A stretch of 64,000 bases of DNA from Hyphomicrobiaceae bacterium (GTDB taxonomy: Bacteria; Pseudomonadota; Alphaproteobacteria; Rhizobiales; Hyphomicrobiaceae), in assembly GCA_016793635.1 (NCBI GenBank), contig JAEUMD010000014.1, positions 62,001 to 126,000 on the forward strand, written 5' to 3'. Shown here one piece after another: positions 45,366 to 54,638 of this stretch (positions are counted from its first letter, which is position 1; every line of letters starts with the position of its first letter). The position numbers and the translations under genes were made by a program. A model generated the notes under the pieces. It was not told the origin of the DNA. It did not search any database and saw nothing but the letters and a program-made list of their open reading frames with translations.

Positions 45366-47441
45366 TCACTCGGCCGCGGCGGCGACACGGTTGCGGCCAG
45401 CGGCGTGGCGCAGAGCCGAAAGCTCCGCCATCACCGCGGACGCCCGCGCGACCGGGTTCGTCAGATAGAAATCGGCGATCACGGCCTGGAACGCTGCCGC
45501 TGTTACGCTGCCGCCACGCGCAGCGAGCGCGCTAAGGGCCTGAGCCCCGTCGCCCGGCTGGATCGCGTCGACGCGGGCCAGATGCGGCACCGCGCGGTAC
45601 ATCTGCGTGCGCAGATCGCCGAGCGTGTCGTAGGCGAGCGGTCGACCGAGACGGGCGGAAAGCGCGCGCAGGACTGTCCAGTCCTCCTTCGCCTCGCCCG
45701 GCGGGAAGGCGGCGCGCGCAGAGACCTGCGCGCGGCCCTCGGTGTTGCAGTAGGTCGCGCTCTTCTCGGTATAGGCCGCGCCGGGCAGGATGACATCGGC
45801 GCGATGCGCGCCGCGATCGCCGTGCGTGCCCTGGTAGATCACAAATGGCCCCGGAGCGATGTCGAACTCGTCGGCACCCAGGTTGTAGATCACGTCGACG
45901 CCGCCGGCTGCGATGGCGGCCGTGGCCTTGCCGCCCGCGCCCGGCACAAAGCCGAGGTCGAGGCCGGCGACACGCGCGGCGGCGGTGTGCAGGATCGCGA
46001 GGCCGTTCCAGCCGTCCTTGACCACGCCGAGCGACTGCGCCGCCTTCGCGATCGAAGCCAGCACTGCTGCCGCATCCTCACGTGCGAACGCACCCTGTCC
46101 GACGATGATCATCGGCCGCGCGGCAGTGGCCGCTCCCTTGCCGATAAGCTGTGCGATTGAATCAGGGCCGTCACCGACGTGAACGTAGGGGTAGCCGAGA
46201 TCGGCTGCCTGGCCGATCACGCCGACCTCGAGGCCGCCCTGCCGCCAGCGGTGGCGGATGCGCGCATTGAGGACGGGTGCCTCGATGCGCGGATTGGTGC
46301 CGATGAGCAAGATGGCATCGGCCTCGTCGATCCCCTCGATGGTGGGATTGAAGATGTAGCTCGCGCGGCTGAGCGCAGGGTCGAGCGCCTCGTGCGGCGC
46401 GCGGCAATCCATGTTGACCACGCCGAGCCCGCCGAGGAGATCCTTGAGCGCGAACATTTCCTCCGCGCCGCAGAGATCTCCGGCCAGCGCGCCGATGCGC
46501 TCACGTGCGGTGTTCTTCAAGCGGTCGGCAACGACGGCGAGCGCCTCGTCCCAGGTCGCCGGAACGAGACGGCCGTCCTTGCGCACGTAGGGCTGATCGA
46601 GGCGCTGCGTCTTGAGGCCATCGACGACATGGCGAGCCTTGTCGGAGATCCACTCCTCGTTCACCGAGTCGTTGTTGCGCGGCAGAATGCGCATGACCTC
46701 GCGGCCGCGCGTATCGACACGGATGTTGCAGCCGACGGCATCCATCGCGTCGATGGTCTCGGTCTTCCTCATCTCCCACGGACGGGCGTTGTGCGCCCAC
46801 GGGCGATGCGTCAAGGCGCCAACCGGACAGAGATCGACGGCATTGGCGCTCATCTCCGAGAGAATGCCCTTCTCGAGATAGGTGGTGATCTCGGCATCCT
46901 CGCCGCGCCCGGCGAGACCCAACTCCTCGACTCCCGCGACCTCAGTCATGTAGCGGACGCAGCGCGTGCAGTGGATGCAACGCGTCATCGTCGTCTTGAT
47001 GAGAGGGCCGATGTACTTGTCCTCGACCGCGCGCTTGTTCTCGTGATAGCGCGAGCCGCCGACGCCGAAGGCGACGGCCTGATCCTGCAGGTCGCACTCA
47101 CCGCCCTGGTCGCAGATCGGGCAGTCGAGCGGATGATTGATGAGCAGGAACTCCATCACGCCCTGGCGCGCCTTCTTCACCGTCGGGCTCTTGGTGAAAA
47201 CGACGTTCGGCGAGCCGTCCGGGTTGGGGCGCAGCTCGTTCACCGTCTGCGCGCAACTCGCGACCGGCTTCGGCGCGCCGACCACCTCGACCAGACACAT
47301 GCGGCAATTGCCGGCGATCGATAGGCGCTCGTGGTAGCAGAAGCGCGGGATCTCGGAGCCCGCCATCTCGCACGCCTGCAACAGCGTGGTGCCGTCCGCA
47401 ACCTCGATCTCAACACCGTCGATGATCAGCTTCTTTGGCAT
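45366..47441 (-). CDS. nuoG: NADH-quinone oxidoreductase subunit G
   Basis: A 691-residue iron-sulfur subunit. The N-terminal 2Fe-2S ligands are in [19 protein letters not shown], the next 4Fe-4S site in [15 protein letters not shown] with HCTRC, and the last in the segment ending DLCPVGAL. A molybdopterin-oxidoreductase-like domain follows, without a cofactor site. Length is typical for alphaproteobacteria. Confidence 0.96.
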   Translation of the reverse strand: MPKKLIIDGVEIEVADGTTLLQACEMAGSEIPRFCYHERLSIAGNCRMCLVEVVGAPKPVASCAQTVNELRPNPDGSPNVVFTKSPTVKKARQGVMEFLLINHPLDCPICDQGGECDLQDQAVAFGVGGSRYHENKRAVEDKYIGPLIKTTMTRCIHCTRCVRYMTEVAGVEELGLAGRGEDAEITTYLEKGILSEMSANAVDLCPVGALTHRPWAHNARPWEMRKTETIDAMDAVGCNIRVDTRGREVMRILPRNNDSVNEEWISDKARHVVDGLKTQRLDQPYVRKDGRLVPATWDEALAVVADRLKNTARERIGALAGDLCGAEEMFALKDLLGGLGVVNMDCRAPHEALDPALSRASYIFNPTIEGIDEADAILLIGTNPRIEAPVLNARIRHRWRQGGLEVGVIGQAADLGYPYVHVGDGPDSIAQLIGKGAATAARPMIIVGQGAFAREDAAAVLASIAKAAQSLGVVKDGWNGLAILHTAAARVAGLDLGFVPGAGGKATAAIAAGGVDVIYNLGADEFDIAPGPFVIYQGTHGDRGAHRADVILPGAAYTEKSATYCNTEGRAQVSARAAFPPGEAKEDWTVLRALSARLGRPLAYDTLGDLRTQMYRAVPHLARVDAIQPGDGAQALSALAARGGSVTAAAFQAVIADFYLTNPVARASAVMAELSALRHAAGRNRVAAAAE

Positions 47442-47538
47442 GTTCTGCTTCGCTCGCCTGATCCGTCCGTCCGGTTTGGCCCGCAGCCTCGGGGCGCTCC
47501 CGTCCGTTCAACTCACCGTCCCGATTAACTCGCGGGTT

Positions 47539-48822
47539 CTACTCCGCAGCCTCGGCATGCGCCTTGGCGTAGTCCTCGATCCGCTGCTCCATGACGTTGC
47601 GGAAGTTGCGGATGAGCCCCTGCACCGGCCAAGCCGCCGCATCGCCCAGCGCGCAGATCGTGTGACCTTCGACCTGCTTGGAGACATCCCACAGCATGTC
47701 GATTTCGCTCTTGCGGGCCTCGCCCTTCACCATGCGCTCCATCACGCGCCACATCCAGCCGCAGCCCTCGCGGCACGGCGTGCACTGGCCGCAACTCTCG
47801 TGCTTGTAGAAATACGAGATGCGGCTGATCGCCTTGATGATGTCAGTGGACTTGTCCATCACGATCACCGCGGCGGTGCCGAGGCCCGACTTGGCCTTCG
47901 ACAGCGCGTCGAAATCCATGGTGATGTCCTGGCACACATCGGCCGTGATGCACGGCACCGACGAGCCGCCCGGGATGACGGCGAGAAGATTGTCCCACCC
48001 GCCGCGCACGCCGCCGCAATGGCGCTCGATCAGCTCGCGCAGCGGAATGCCCATCTCTTCTTCGACGACGCACGGATTGTTCACGTGCCCGGAGATCTGG
48101 AACAGCTTGGTGCCGGTGTTGTTCGGCTTGCCGAGCGCCGAGAACCAGCCGCCGCCGCGACGCAGGATTTCGCCGACGACGGCGATACTTTCGACGTTGT
48201 TGACCGTGGTCGGCGCGCCGTAGAGGCCGCAACCGGCCGGGAACGGCGGCTTCAGGCGCGGCTGGCCCTTCTTGCCCTCGATGGACTCGATCATCGCGGT
48301 CTCTTCACCGCAGATGTAGGCACCGGCGCCGTGGTGGACGACGATGTCGAGGTCCCAGCCGTGGATGTTGTTCTTGCCGATCAGTCGGGCGGCATAGGCT
48401 TCGTCGACGGAGCGCTGGAAGCGCTCACGCTCGCGGATGTATTCGCCGCGGAAATAGATGAAGCAGGTATGCGCGCGCATGGCGAACGACGCCAGCAGCA
48501 TGCCCTCGATCAACACCTGCGGGTCGTTGCGGAGGATCTCACGGTCCTTGCACGAGCCGGGCTCGGACTCGTCCGCGTTGACGATCAGATAGCTCGGACG
48601 CGGGTCGTTCTTCGGCATGAACGACCACTTGAGGCCGGTCGGGAAGCCGGCGCCGCCGCGACCGCGCAACCCCGAGCCCTTGACCTCGTTGATGATCCAG
48701 TCATGCCCCTTGTCGATGAAGTACTTGGTTCCGTCCCAGGCACCGCGGCGACGCGCGGCGTCGAGGCCGCTGTCGTGGAAGCCATAGATGTTGCGGAAGA
48801 TACGATCCTTGTCTGCGAGCAT
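47539..48822 (-). CDS. nuoF: NADH-quinone oxidoreductase subunit F
   Basis: A 427-residue flavoprotein that binds NADH and FMN. It has [15 protein letters not shown] (NADH/FMN site), [16 protein letters not shown] and the N3 cluster motif [12 protein letters not shown]. The ATG at 48822 shares one base with the stop of the 44-residue gene upstream (TGATG). Confidence 0.96.
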   Translation of the reverse strand: MLADKDRIFRNIYGFHDSGLDAARRRGAWDGTKYFIDKGHDWIINEVKGSGLRGRGGAGFPTGLKWSFMPKNDPRPSYLIVNADESEPGSCKDREILRNDPQVLIEGMLLASFAMRAHTCFIYFRGEYIRERERFQRSVDEAYAARLIGKNNIHGWDLDIVVHHGAGAYICGEETAMIESIEGKKGQPRLKPPFPAGCGLYGAPTTVNNVESIAVVGEILRRGGGWFSALGKPNNTGTKLFQISGHVNNPCVVEEEMGIPLRELIERHCGGVRGGWDNLLAVIPGGSSVPCITADVCQDITMDFDALSKAKSGLGTAAVIVMDKSTDIIKAISRISYFYKHESCGQCTPCREGCGWMWRVMERMVKGEARKSEIDMLWDVSKQVEGHTICALGDAAAWPVQGLIRNFRNVMEQRIEDYAKAHAEAAE

Positions 48823-48956
48823 CAGGCCTGCCTCTTCGCGACGGTGGCATAGCTGAACGTGACGAGCCCGGCTGCGCCGCATCCGGCCGCGGCGGAACCG
48901 GAGACTGCAGCGCGCGGGGCGCAATCGGGAGAATTATGGAAGCTCGCTGCCGCCAT
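48822..48956 (-). CDS. 44-residue mini-protein between nuoE and nuoF
   Basis: A short frame begins at ATG 48956, six bases after the nuoE stop, with AAGGGTG upstream, and its TGA shares a base with the nuoF ATG. It encodes [14 protein letters not shown], an Ala/Gly/Ser-rich centre ([19 protein letters not shown]) and a basic end (AKRQA). Tight packing on both sides suggests translation couples nuoE to nuoF through it. It may be only a coupling leader and not a functional protein. Confidence 0.5.
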   Translation of the reverse strand: MAAASFHNSPDCAPRAAVSGSAAAGCGAAGLVTFSYATVAKRQA

Positions 48957-48961
48957 TGCCG

Positions 48962-49672
48962 TCACCCTTTCGGCTTATCGGCCGGAGCCGTGCCGGCGAG
49001 CTGGCTGGCGGCGGCCTCGAGGTCGGCGAACCGGCGCTTCCATGCGCCGATGCTCGAACCATCATAGAGCGCGGGGTCCTTGAGCGAGGTCGCCGCCCCC
49101 GCCGGACACGATGCCGTGCGCCCCGTCTGCGAGCCGGGCTTCGGCGTACCGCCGGCCGCGAACGTATCGATGACACGTTCGAGGAGTTCCGGCGTCAGGT
49201 CCTCATAGGTATCCTTCCAGATCTGCACCATCGGGGCGTTGGCGCAGGAGCCGAGGCACTCGACCTCCTCCCACGAGAACTTGCCGTCGGCAGAGAGATG
49301 GTGCGGGTCCGGGTTGATTCGCCGCTTGCATGCCTCGATCAGATCGAGCGAGCCGCGCAGCATGCAGGGCGTCGTTCCGCAGACTTGAATGTGGGCGACA
49401 CTGCCGACAGGCGCGAGCTGGAACATCGTGTAGAAGGTCGCGACCTCGTAGACGCGGATGTACGCCATATCGAGCAGCTCGGCGACAAGGCGGATAGCCG
49501 GCTCGGGCAGCCAGCCGCCGTGCTGCTCCTGCGCGCGCCAAAGCACCGGGATGACCGCCGAAGCCTGCTTGCCCGGCGGATACTTCGCGACCGTCTCCTG
49601 AATCCAGGCGACGTTCTCCGGGGTGAAAGCAAAGCTCGAAGGCTGGTCGGGGTGCAGGCGGCGAACGGCCAT
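48962..49672 (-). CDS. nuoE: NADH-quinone oxidoreductase subunit E
   Basis: A 236-residue thioredoxin-like 2Fe-2S subunit (cluster N1a): [10 protein letters not shown] and CLGSCANAP hold the four Cys ligands. The start at 49672 has GAGGAG upstream. The last ~50 residues are a Pro/Ala-rich, charged tail common in alphaproteobacterial NuoE. Unlike the usual order it is 4.9 kb from nuoD. Confidence 0.95.
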   Translation of the reverse strand: MAVRRLHPDQPSSFAFTPENVAWIQETVAKYPPGKQASAVIPVLWRAQEQHGGWLPEPAIRLVAELLDMAYIRVYEVATFYTMFQLAPVGSVAHIQVCGTTPCMLRGSLDLIEACKRRINPDPHHLSADGKFSWEEVECLGSCANAPMVQIWKDTYEDLTPELLERVIDTFAAGGTPKPGSQTGRTASCPAGAATSLKDPALYDGSSIGAWKRRFADLEAAASQLAGTAPADKPKG

Positions 49673-49976
49673 CAATCGGCTCCTCGGACTTCGAATACCG
49701 GGCGGGGAGTGCAGCAAACCGATGGACCGGGCGGACCTGCGCGCTGGCGCGCGCAATGCAACTCGCCGGTCCCGCACCTCCCCCAGCGCAGGACATTGAT
49801 CCACTACGTCCAACCACGCCTCAAAGCAAGCTCGGTCCGGTCCGCCAAAGGCAGCAGTTCGTCTTAGCCGGCACTAGATTTTTGGTGAAGCGGCGTTGCC
49901 CTCGCATCACAACGCCCAACCCACCGGCCAGCCGAATGCTGGACGACGTGCTCTAGACGATGGAGGCTGACGGCAA
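49673..49976. other. Intergenic region upstream of nuoE
   Basis: About 300 bases without a convincing gene. Because nuoD is 5 kb away, a second promoter for nuoE-nuoN is expected here on the minus strand, but I do not see a strong one. Confidence 0.35.
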
Positions 49977-50408
49977 TCAGCGGCCGTCGGAACCCGGGTG
50001 AGCGTCACCTTGGCGATGGAGGATAACGTCCGCAGGTCGAGCCGTCGCCCACTTGGGCCGCTCGTAGCCGAGGATCTGCGGCATCCAGCCGACCAGAAGC
50101 AGAGCAGTCGCGACCGGCGCGAGGAACAGCGCAATCTGAGAGCCGACACGCAGGAAGCCGGTCCAGAACACGGCGAGGAGAATGCCGAATAAAATGATGA
50201 TCCAACCGCCGAAGGCCGCCCCGCGGGCCGCAGCGAAGGCTAGGCCGGCCGTCAGAGCAAACAGGCCGATAAGGATCGGTATCGCAGGGAGATCAGCGTG
50301 CAAGGCGCCCATGGGCCAGCCATTCTGGCGGGCGAACAGGCGGTAGGTGGTGAGGCTCAACCCCCATCCGAAGGCGGCGATGGCGAGCAGGAAGAGATTG
50401 TCGATCAT
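49977..50408 (-). CDS. Four-helix membrane hypothetical protein
   Basis: A 143-residue protein starting at ATG 50408. It has about four TM helices (roughly 3-18, 36-52, 58-76 and 85-103) and a short polar tail. No family motif recognised. It is part of the block inserted between nuoD and nuoE and lies 140 bases downstream of the DUF4267-like gene. Confidence 0.6.
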   Translation of the reverse strand: MIDNLFLLAIAAFGWGLSLTTYRLFARQNGWPMGALHADLPAIPILIGLFALTAGLAFAAARGAAFGGWIIILFGILLAVFWTGFLRVGSQIALFLAPVATALLLVGWMPQILGYERPKWATARPADVILHRQGDAHPGSDGR

Positions 50409-50549
50409 CGGTTTGCCTCGGCTGGACTCTCGGGCGGCGGATACTCCCTGGCCGCGAGCGCGGTCGACATGCCCGTCGCGCGCTGCGTCCGCCTCCAATT
50501 GTCTTGCCAGAGCTTTTTGACCGAAGCCAGACGCAATGGTTGCTCGAGG

Positions 50550-50960
50550 TTAAGGCTGGGGGTTGCCGAACCGCCGCCAGATCGCGGCCGCCATCCACGC
50601 ACAGACGATCCCCGACCCGGTGTGGAAGGCGATAGCCCTCAATTTTCCGCTCGATCCGGCGGCGATCGACGCATCGGCAAAGCAGACCAGCGCGCCGAGC
50701 CCGAACCAAAGCGCCAGCGCCCGCCACTCCCTGAACGCGGCCAACGCGACCGCCAGAAGCCCGAGCCATATATCTCGCAATCCGACGATATGATGCAGCT
50801 CATAGCCCGCGATCTCTCGCGCCAGACCGAAGGTGTTGGCCGCGGACCGGGGAACGATCAAGAACCTGATGCCGATGAACGCCAGAAGCAGGCCCGTGCC
50901 GACGGACAGCCACAACAGATGGCGATGCTTCGCTGGTTTCATCGGGCTCGTCTCGCGCAT
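50550..50960 (-). CDS. DUF4267-like small membrane protein
   Basis: About 136 residues with four TM helices. The pattern GIRFLIVPRSAANTFGL, then HHIVGLRDIWLGLLAVAL, matches DUF4267 proteins, which are short membrane proteins of unknown function. The ATG at 50960 is preferred over the GTG at 50969; 50942 is also possible. It belongs to the nuoD/nuoE insert. Confidence 0.65.
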   Translation of the reverse strand: MRETSPMKPAKHRHLLWLSVGTGLLLAFIGIRFLIVPRSAANTFGLAREIAGYELHHIVGLRDIWLGLLAVALAAFREWRALALWFGLGALVCFADASIAAGSSGKLRAIAFHTGSGIVCAWMAAAIWRRFGNPQP

Positions 50961-51075
50961 CGCTGACACTCACAACCGCCGGCAGCTCGCTGGCATCTAT
51001 TCAGGCGACCACCCTCCTGTCACCCTCCTCTTGGCGCGGTGTGCCTCTCCCCGTGAATCCTGACGCCGGACCGCC

Positions 51076-52209
51076 TCAGCGGAAAGACCGAAGGTAGTGC
51101 CGTTCGAAGGCGCGCTTCGACCAGTGCAGAACGCGATGGCCCGGCAGCACCACCGATCGCTTCACGTCGCGATACACCAGCATGCCGGAATCGAGCGTAT
51201 CGACGATGCAGATGAGCTCCGGCCTCGGCGTGCGCCGGGGCGCCTTGCCGGCGAGCTCGCCGACGAGGTTCTCGGTCGCGGCCTTGGCCTGCAGATCCGC
51301 CATGTGCGCCTGCTTCGGCAACCAGTCGGGACCGGGAAAGCTGCCGGCATCACCCGCGACATAGGTGCGGTCGAAGCCGGGAACGCGGCAATATTCGTCA
51401 CCCTTGATAAACCCACCGGCGGACTTCGGCAGCGCCGTATCCTTGACCCAGGCCGGCCCCGTGAGACCCGGCATGAACAAGATGAGATCGGCGTTGACGT
51501 GGCCGCCCTCGGTTTCGACGCCCTTTTCCGAGAACCCGAGCGGCTTGTGACCGAGGTGGGTGTCGATGCGCCGCCGCGCCATCTCCGCGAGCAGCCCCGT
51601 CACCGCTTTCTCGCCGAGGCGCTTGCCCGGTTCGGCGGCGGCGTTGAAGAACGTCAGCTCGACGTTGTCGCGGCGCCCCTCCTTGCGCAGCCAGGAATCG
51701 AGTCCGAACAGCAGCTCGAACATCGGGCCGCCGCGCATGGCTGTCGGCTCGTTCGGGTTGCCGCCAAAACCGAGTGCGATGCGGCCCTTGGTCAAGGCGT
51801 CGACGCGGGCACGAATCGCCTCTGCGGCGTCGATGCCTTCACACAGCGTCAGCGCGTGCTCGATGCCGGCCAGGCCCTTCATGAACCGCGCACCCGTGGC
51901 AATCAGCAAAGCATCGTTGCGCAGCGGGCCGGCGGTGGTGTGAACAGTGCGTCCGCCATCATCGACGCCCGTTACACTCGCCTCTTTGAAGCCGAGCCGG
52001 TTGCGCTTCAGGAATCTCTCCAGCGGCAGCACGATGTCGCTACGGTGACGCAGCCCCGTCGGCACCCAGATGAGGCTCGGCAGGTACTGAAACTCTGCCT
52101 TCGGCGCGACCAGCGTGATCGCGGCCTGCGGCAGCTTGCGGCGAAGGTTCCGCGCGGCGGTGAGCGCGGCGAATCCCGCTCCGAGGATTGCGATCTCAGG
52201 CTTGCCCAC
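51076..52209 (-). CDS. SQR/FCSD-like FAD-dependent pyridine-nucleotide oxidoreductase
   Basis: About 377 residues from GTG 52209, which follows a good AGGAGAT site; ATG 52224 is an alternative. It has the FAD-binding EIAILGAGFAALTAARNL, the second ATGAR motif (LLIATGARFMKG), and TYVAGDAGSF, which contacts FAD. The C-terminal VLHWSKRAFERHYLRSF resembles the amphipathic membrane-binding end of sulfide:quinone oxidoreductases. Cys residues are few, so a true SQR trisulfide mechanism is uncertain. It may feed electrons to quinone. It is divergent from the exosortase cassette. Confidence 0.75.
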   Translation of the reverse strand: MGKPEIAILGAGFAALTAARNLRRKLPQAAITLVAPKAEFQYLPSLIWVPTGLRHRSDIVLPLERFLKRNRLGFKEASVTGVDDGGRTVHTTAGPLRNDALLIATGARFMKGLAGIEHALTLCEGIDAAEAIRARVDALTKGRIALGFGGNPNEPTAMRGGPMFELLFGLDSWLRKEGRRDNVELTFFNAAAEPGKRLGEKAVTGLLAEMARRRIDTHLGHKPLGFSEKGVETEGGHVNADLILFMPGLTGPAWVKDTALPKSAGGFIKGDEYCRVPGFDRTYVAGDAGSFPGPDWLPKQAHMADLQAKAATENLVGELAGKAPRRTPRPELICIVDTLDSGMLVYRDVKRSVVLPGHRVLHWSKRAFERHYLRSFR

Positions 52210-52393
52210 GTCCCATCTCCTCATGCTCGCGTTGAAGCGATGGCGCCGCGCACCAGACCGGCTGCAAAAAGACAAAGCGCCACCGGCGCGCCGGCGGTCA
52301 AGCGGTTAGCAAGCCTCGCTGCGCGGTGCTGTGACTGCGCGCACTAAGGCGACCGCCCATATCGGTTCCATGCCGTGGCCAGCGGCTTGGCGA

Positions 52394-52409
52394 TTAACCG
52401 GCTGTTTAC
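52394..52409 (+). promoter_or_regulatory. Possible CtrA box
   Basis: TTAACCGGCTGTTTAC has the TTAA-N7-TTAAC form of a CtrA site with one mismatch (TTTAC). It lies 48 bp upstream of the exosortase ATG. Short sites like this arise by chance, so support is weak. Confidence 0.25.
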
Positions 52410-52456
52410 CGGCCTCCACCAGATAATCGTCACGCGGTTTTGCGGAGGTTCCGAGC

Positions 52457-53266
52457 ATGCCAGCAGCATCTGCTCCATTCCCCCTCGCGGCAGCGACCGC
52501 CCGACTGCCCGCAGTCATCATGATCGGAGCGGCGGTCAACGCTCTCGTCGTCAGCGTGATGGCCGGCCTTGGACCGGAGGCGGCGCCGTCGATCACCTTC
52601 GGCGTCAATCCGTTTCAGCTCGTTGCCGTGGGCGTCGCGGCTCGCCTCAGTCTCGGCGATGGTGAAGCGGCCCGGCGTCATAGCCCGTGGCTCGATGCGC
52701 TCGCGGTCGCGCTCGTGCTCGTCCCGAGCAGCGCTATCGCCTGGCTGGCACTCGCCATTTACGCGGCCGTCCAAGCCACGCAAACGACTTCCGAACGTCG
52801 CGCAGGCGCGCTGATTTTCCTCGCGCTTGCCATCGCGTCGCTATGGTCCTCCGTCGTCTTGAAGTGGATCGCCCTGCCGGTCACTTCGGCGGAAGCCTTC
52901 ATGGTCGCCAAGGCGCTGGCGCCATTCCGGCCCGATATCGTCCAGATCGCGAACGTCGTCGGAGACCAGGCGACGCACAACCTCATCATCATGACCAAAT
53001 GCACGACGGCCGACGCCTTGCCTCAGTCGGCGGTCGCCCTCGCCGCCGTCGCGCTGCTGCTCGGCCCGGTGTCCCCGAGGCGGCTGCTCAACGCTTGCAT
53101 CGCCCTCGGCGCGCTCTACGCCGTCGCCAACCTCGCGCGGCTCGCGGCCATGGCGTGGTCTGCGGATTACTATGCGCTCGTGCATGGACCGATCGGCGCC
53201 AACATCTTCGATCTCTTCCAGGTAGTCGCCGTGCTCGCGCTCGCAGCCTCGGCGAGCCGTCCATGA
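52457..53266 (+). CDS. Exosortase/archaeosortase-like membrane transpeptidase
   Basis: A 269-residue polytopic membrane protein (seven or eight TM helices), starting at ATG 52457 with GGAGG 8 bases upstream. The three exosortase residues are seen in order: Cys182 (IMTKCTTADAL), Arg228 in VANLARLA and His243 in VHGPIGANIF. The Cys-to-Arg gap of 46 is like EpsH-type exosortases; the Arg-to-His gap of 15 is a little shorter. The Cys context (KCTT) replaces the usual ACSG, so it is a divergent member. The likely substrate is the 116-residue protein at 53832. It would cleave at PLPALG and transfer the protein to a cell-surface acceptor. Overlaps the next gene by 4 nt. Confidence 0.75.
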   Translation: MPAASAPFPLAAATARLPAVIMIGAAVNALVVSVMAGLGPEAAPSITFGVNPFQLVAVGVAARLSLGDGEAARRHSPWLDALAVALVLVPSSAIAWLALAIYAAVQATQTTSERRAGALIFLALAIASLWSSVVLKWIALPVTSAEAFMVAKALAPFRPDIVQIANVVGDQATHNLIIMTKCTTADALPQSAVALAAVALLLGPVSPRRLLNACIALGALYAVANLARLAAMAWSADYYALVHGPIGANIFDLFQVVAVLALAASASRP

Positions 53267-53757
53267 GGCGCGATGCGTTGAAATTCGCCGCTGTCATCGC
53301 GGCACTCGCGGTCGGTGTCGCGCTCAAGGTCGGTCGATATGCTGAGCGTGGCGATCCGGGCGCGGTCGCCGCGCACGATTACGTCGTGCGGGTGATGGCG
53401 TCGTACGGATGGGCTCCTGCAGACGGCCCGCCTGACGAAGTTCGCAATCTCTACGCACCGATGGCGTTCGAGCGGGCCGGATGCGGTGATCCCGTCGTCG
53501 TCGCCGTAATGGGTGGCAATGCGGAAGGCGCCGAGTTCTTCCGCCTCCAACACGACGGCGACGCCGCCTTCATCCAGCAGGAGGTTGTGGCGCGACCGAG
53601 CGGATTTGCCCGCCATTGGGATGCGATTGGCGGCTTCTGGGGGAAAATGACCGGTGCCGGTTCCAGCTCGGCAATGCCCGTACTGGCAATTTCGCCCGCG
53701 CCCGCTGCCGGAAATGCGGGCTGCGGCGGACCACCGGTCGAGGCTTGGCACCGCTGA
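53263..53757 (+). CDS. Exosortase-coupled anchored protein of unknown function
   Basis: A 164-residue protein whose ATG overlaps the exosortase stop by 4 nt (ATGA). An N-terminal signal anchor (residues 8-22) is followed by a soluble extracytoplasmic domain of about 140 residues with Cys in AGCGDPVVV and NAGCGGPP. It somewhat resembles in layout the EpsI-type partners found with other exosortases, but no family is recognised. It probably works with the exosortase. Confidence 0.65.
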   Translation: MRRDALKFAAVIAALAVGVALKVGRYAERGDPGAVAAHDYVVRVMASYGWAPADGPPDEVRNLYAPMAFERAGCGDPVVVAVMGGNAEGAEFFRLQHDGDAAFIQQEVVARPSGFARHWDAIGGFWGKMTGAGSSSAMPVLAISPAPAAGNAGCGGPPVEAWHR

Positions 53758-53831
53758 TCGGGCGCCCGCCCGTGAAGCTTTCCTTAAGCTGGACCGGATA
53801 ATTTATCTCCTAATAGTAGAGGAGTTAGCTC

Positions 53832-54182
53832 ATGCCCTATAAAATAAGCAAAATGAGCATATCCGGGCTGGTTTCACTCAGTGTGCTGAGTATATTTATT
53901 GCCGTGTCGGACGGCCACGCTGCACCGGGCGGAAACGGCAATGGCAACGCCTATGGCCTGGGAAATGGAAACGGCACTGGTAACGCCTACGGACTGGGCG
54001 GCGGCCGGGCCGGCGGCGGAAATCCCAACGTTCCGGGTGGCGGAGCCCCGCTGCCCGCACTTGGCGTAACGCTATTGGGCCAAGCGGCTGGTGCGGCAGG
54101 TCTTTTCGCATTGTGGCGGCGCCGGCGCAGCAAGCAGGCCGACGCCCGACGCACCAGCCACGACCACGCGACAATGATGTAA
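53832..54182 (+). CDS. Gly/Asn-rich secreted protein with C-terminal sorting signal
   Basis: A 116-residue protein from ATG 53832 with GGAG 7 bases upstream. Residues 1-30 are a signal peptide (cleavage near GHA). Residues 32-72 are Gly/Asn-rich with a near-repeat GNAYGLGNGNG and GNAYGLGGG. The C-terminus has the three parts of a PEP-CTERM-type signal: PLPALG (73-78), a hydrophobic helix (about 77-95) and RRRR (96-99). The tail of 17 residues after RRRR is longer than usual. AT-rich bases just upstream (GATAATTTAT) suggest its own promoter. Likely substrate of the exosortase. Confidence 0.75.
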   Translation: MPYKISKMSISGLVSLSVLSIFIAVSDGHAAPGGNGNGNAYGLGNGNGTGNAYGLGGGRAGGGNPNVPGGGAPLPALGVTLLGQAAGAAGLFALWRRRRSKQADARRTSHDHATMM

Positions 54183-54308
54183 TTGCCCGAGCGGCCCGTC
54201 GTCACGCTCGCTCGCGCGGTGCCACCCCGCTCAAACTGCCGACCCCGGGAAATATCTCACGTTGCCGCCCCGAAGCCCGTAGCCCGAAGCCCGAAGCCCA
54301 CGAAGGCC

Positions 54309-54638
54309 TTAGCGCCCGGCCGGCACCTCGGTGAGGGAATAACACCCGTTCGAGCGCATGCCGCTGCGGCCGCCCTTCATCTCGCAGACGAGCGCGTCGC
54401 GGCCCTTGATCCACACCTCGATCACCCAGAACACTCCCTCGAGGTCCTTGGGACTTTCGGTGCGATACTTGAGTATCCACCCGCCGTCGCGCAGCGTCGG
54501 TGCGCACCAGCGTGCCTCCGTCTTTTCCGGGCACGCATCGTTGAACCAATCGTCTTTCGAACTGGCGGCCTTCGAGCCGCCGGCGTGAAAAGTCGCCACC
54601 GCGAGCCCAATGAACGCGGCAGCGCGTAGCCGCCTCAC
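54309..54638 (-). CDS. Secreted four-Cys protein coupled to nuoD
   Basis: A 109-residue protein starting at GTG 54638, which overlaps the nuoD stop by 4 nt (GTGA). A signal peptide ([16 protein letters not shown], cleavage near KAA) leads to a small domain with four Cys (NDACPEK, ARWCAP, ALVCEM, SNGCYS). It is therefore a periplasmic protein translated with a cytoplasmic complex I subunit. No family recognised. Weak ribosome signals and the GTG start make it easy to miss. Confidence 0.65.
   Translation of the reverse strand: MRRLRAAAFIGLAVATFHAGGSKAASSKDDWFNDACPEKTEARWCAPTLRDGGWILKYRTESPKDLEGVFWVIEVWIKGRDALVCEMKGGRSGMRSNGCYSLTEVPAGR

Noticed and set aside
54268-54307. CCCGAAG short direct repeats
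   Set aside because: A 40-bp simple-sequence run between convergent genes; probably slippage and not a functional site.
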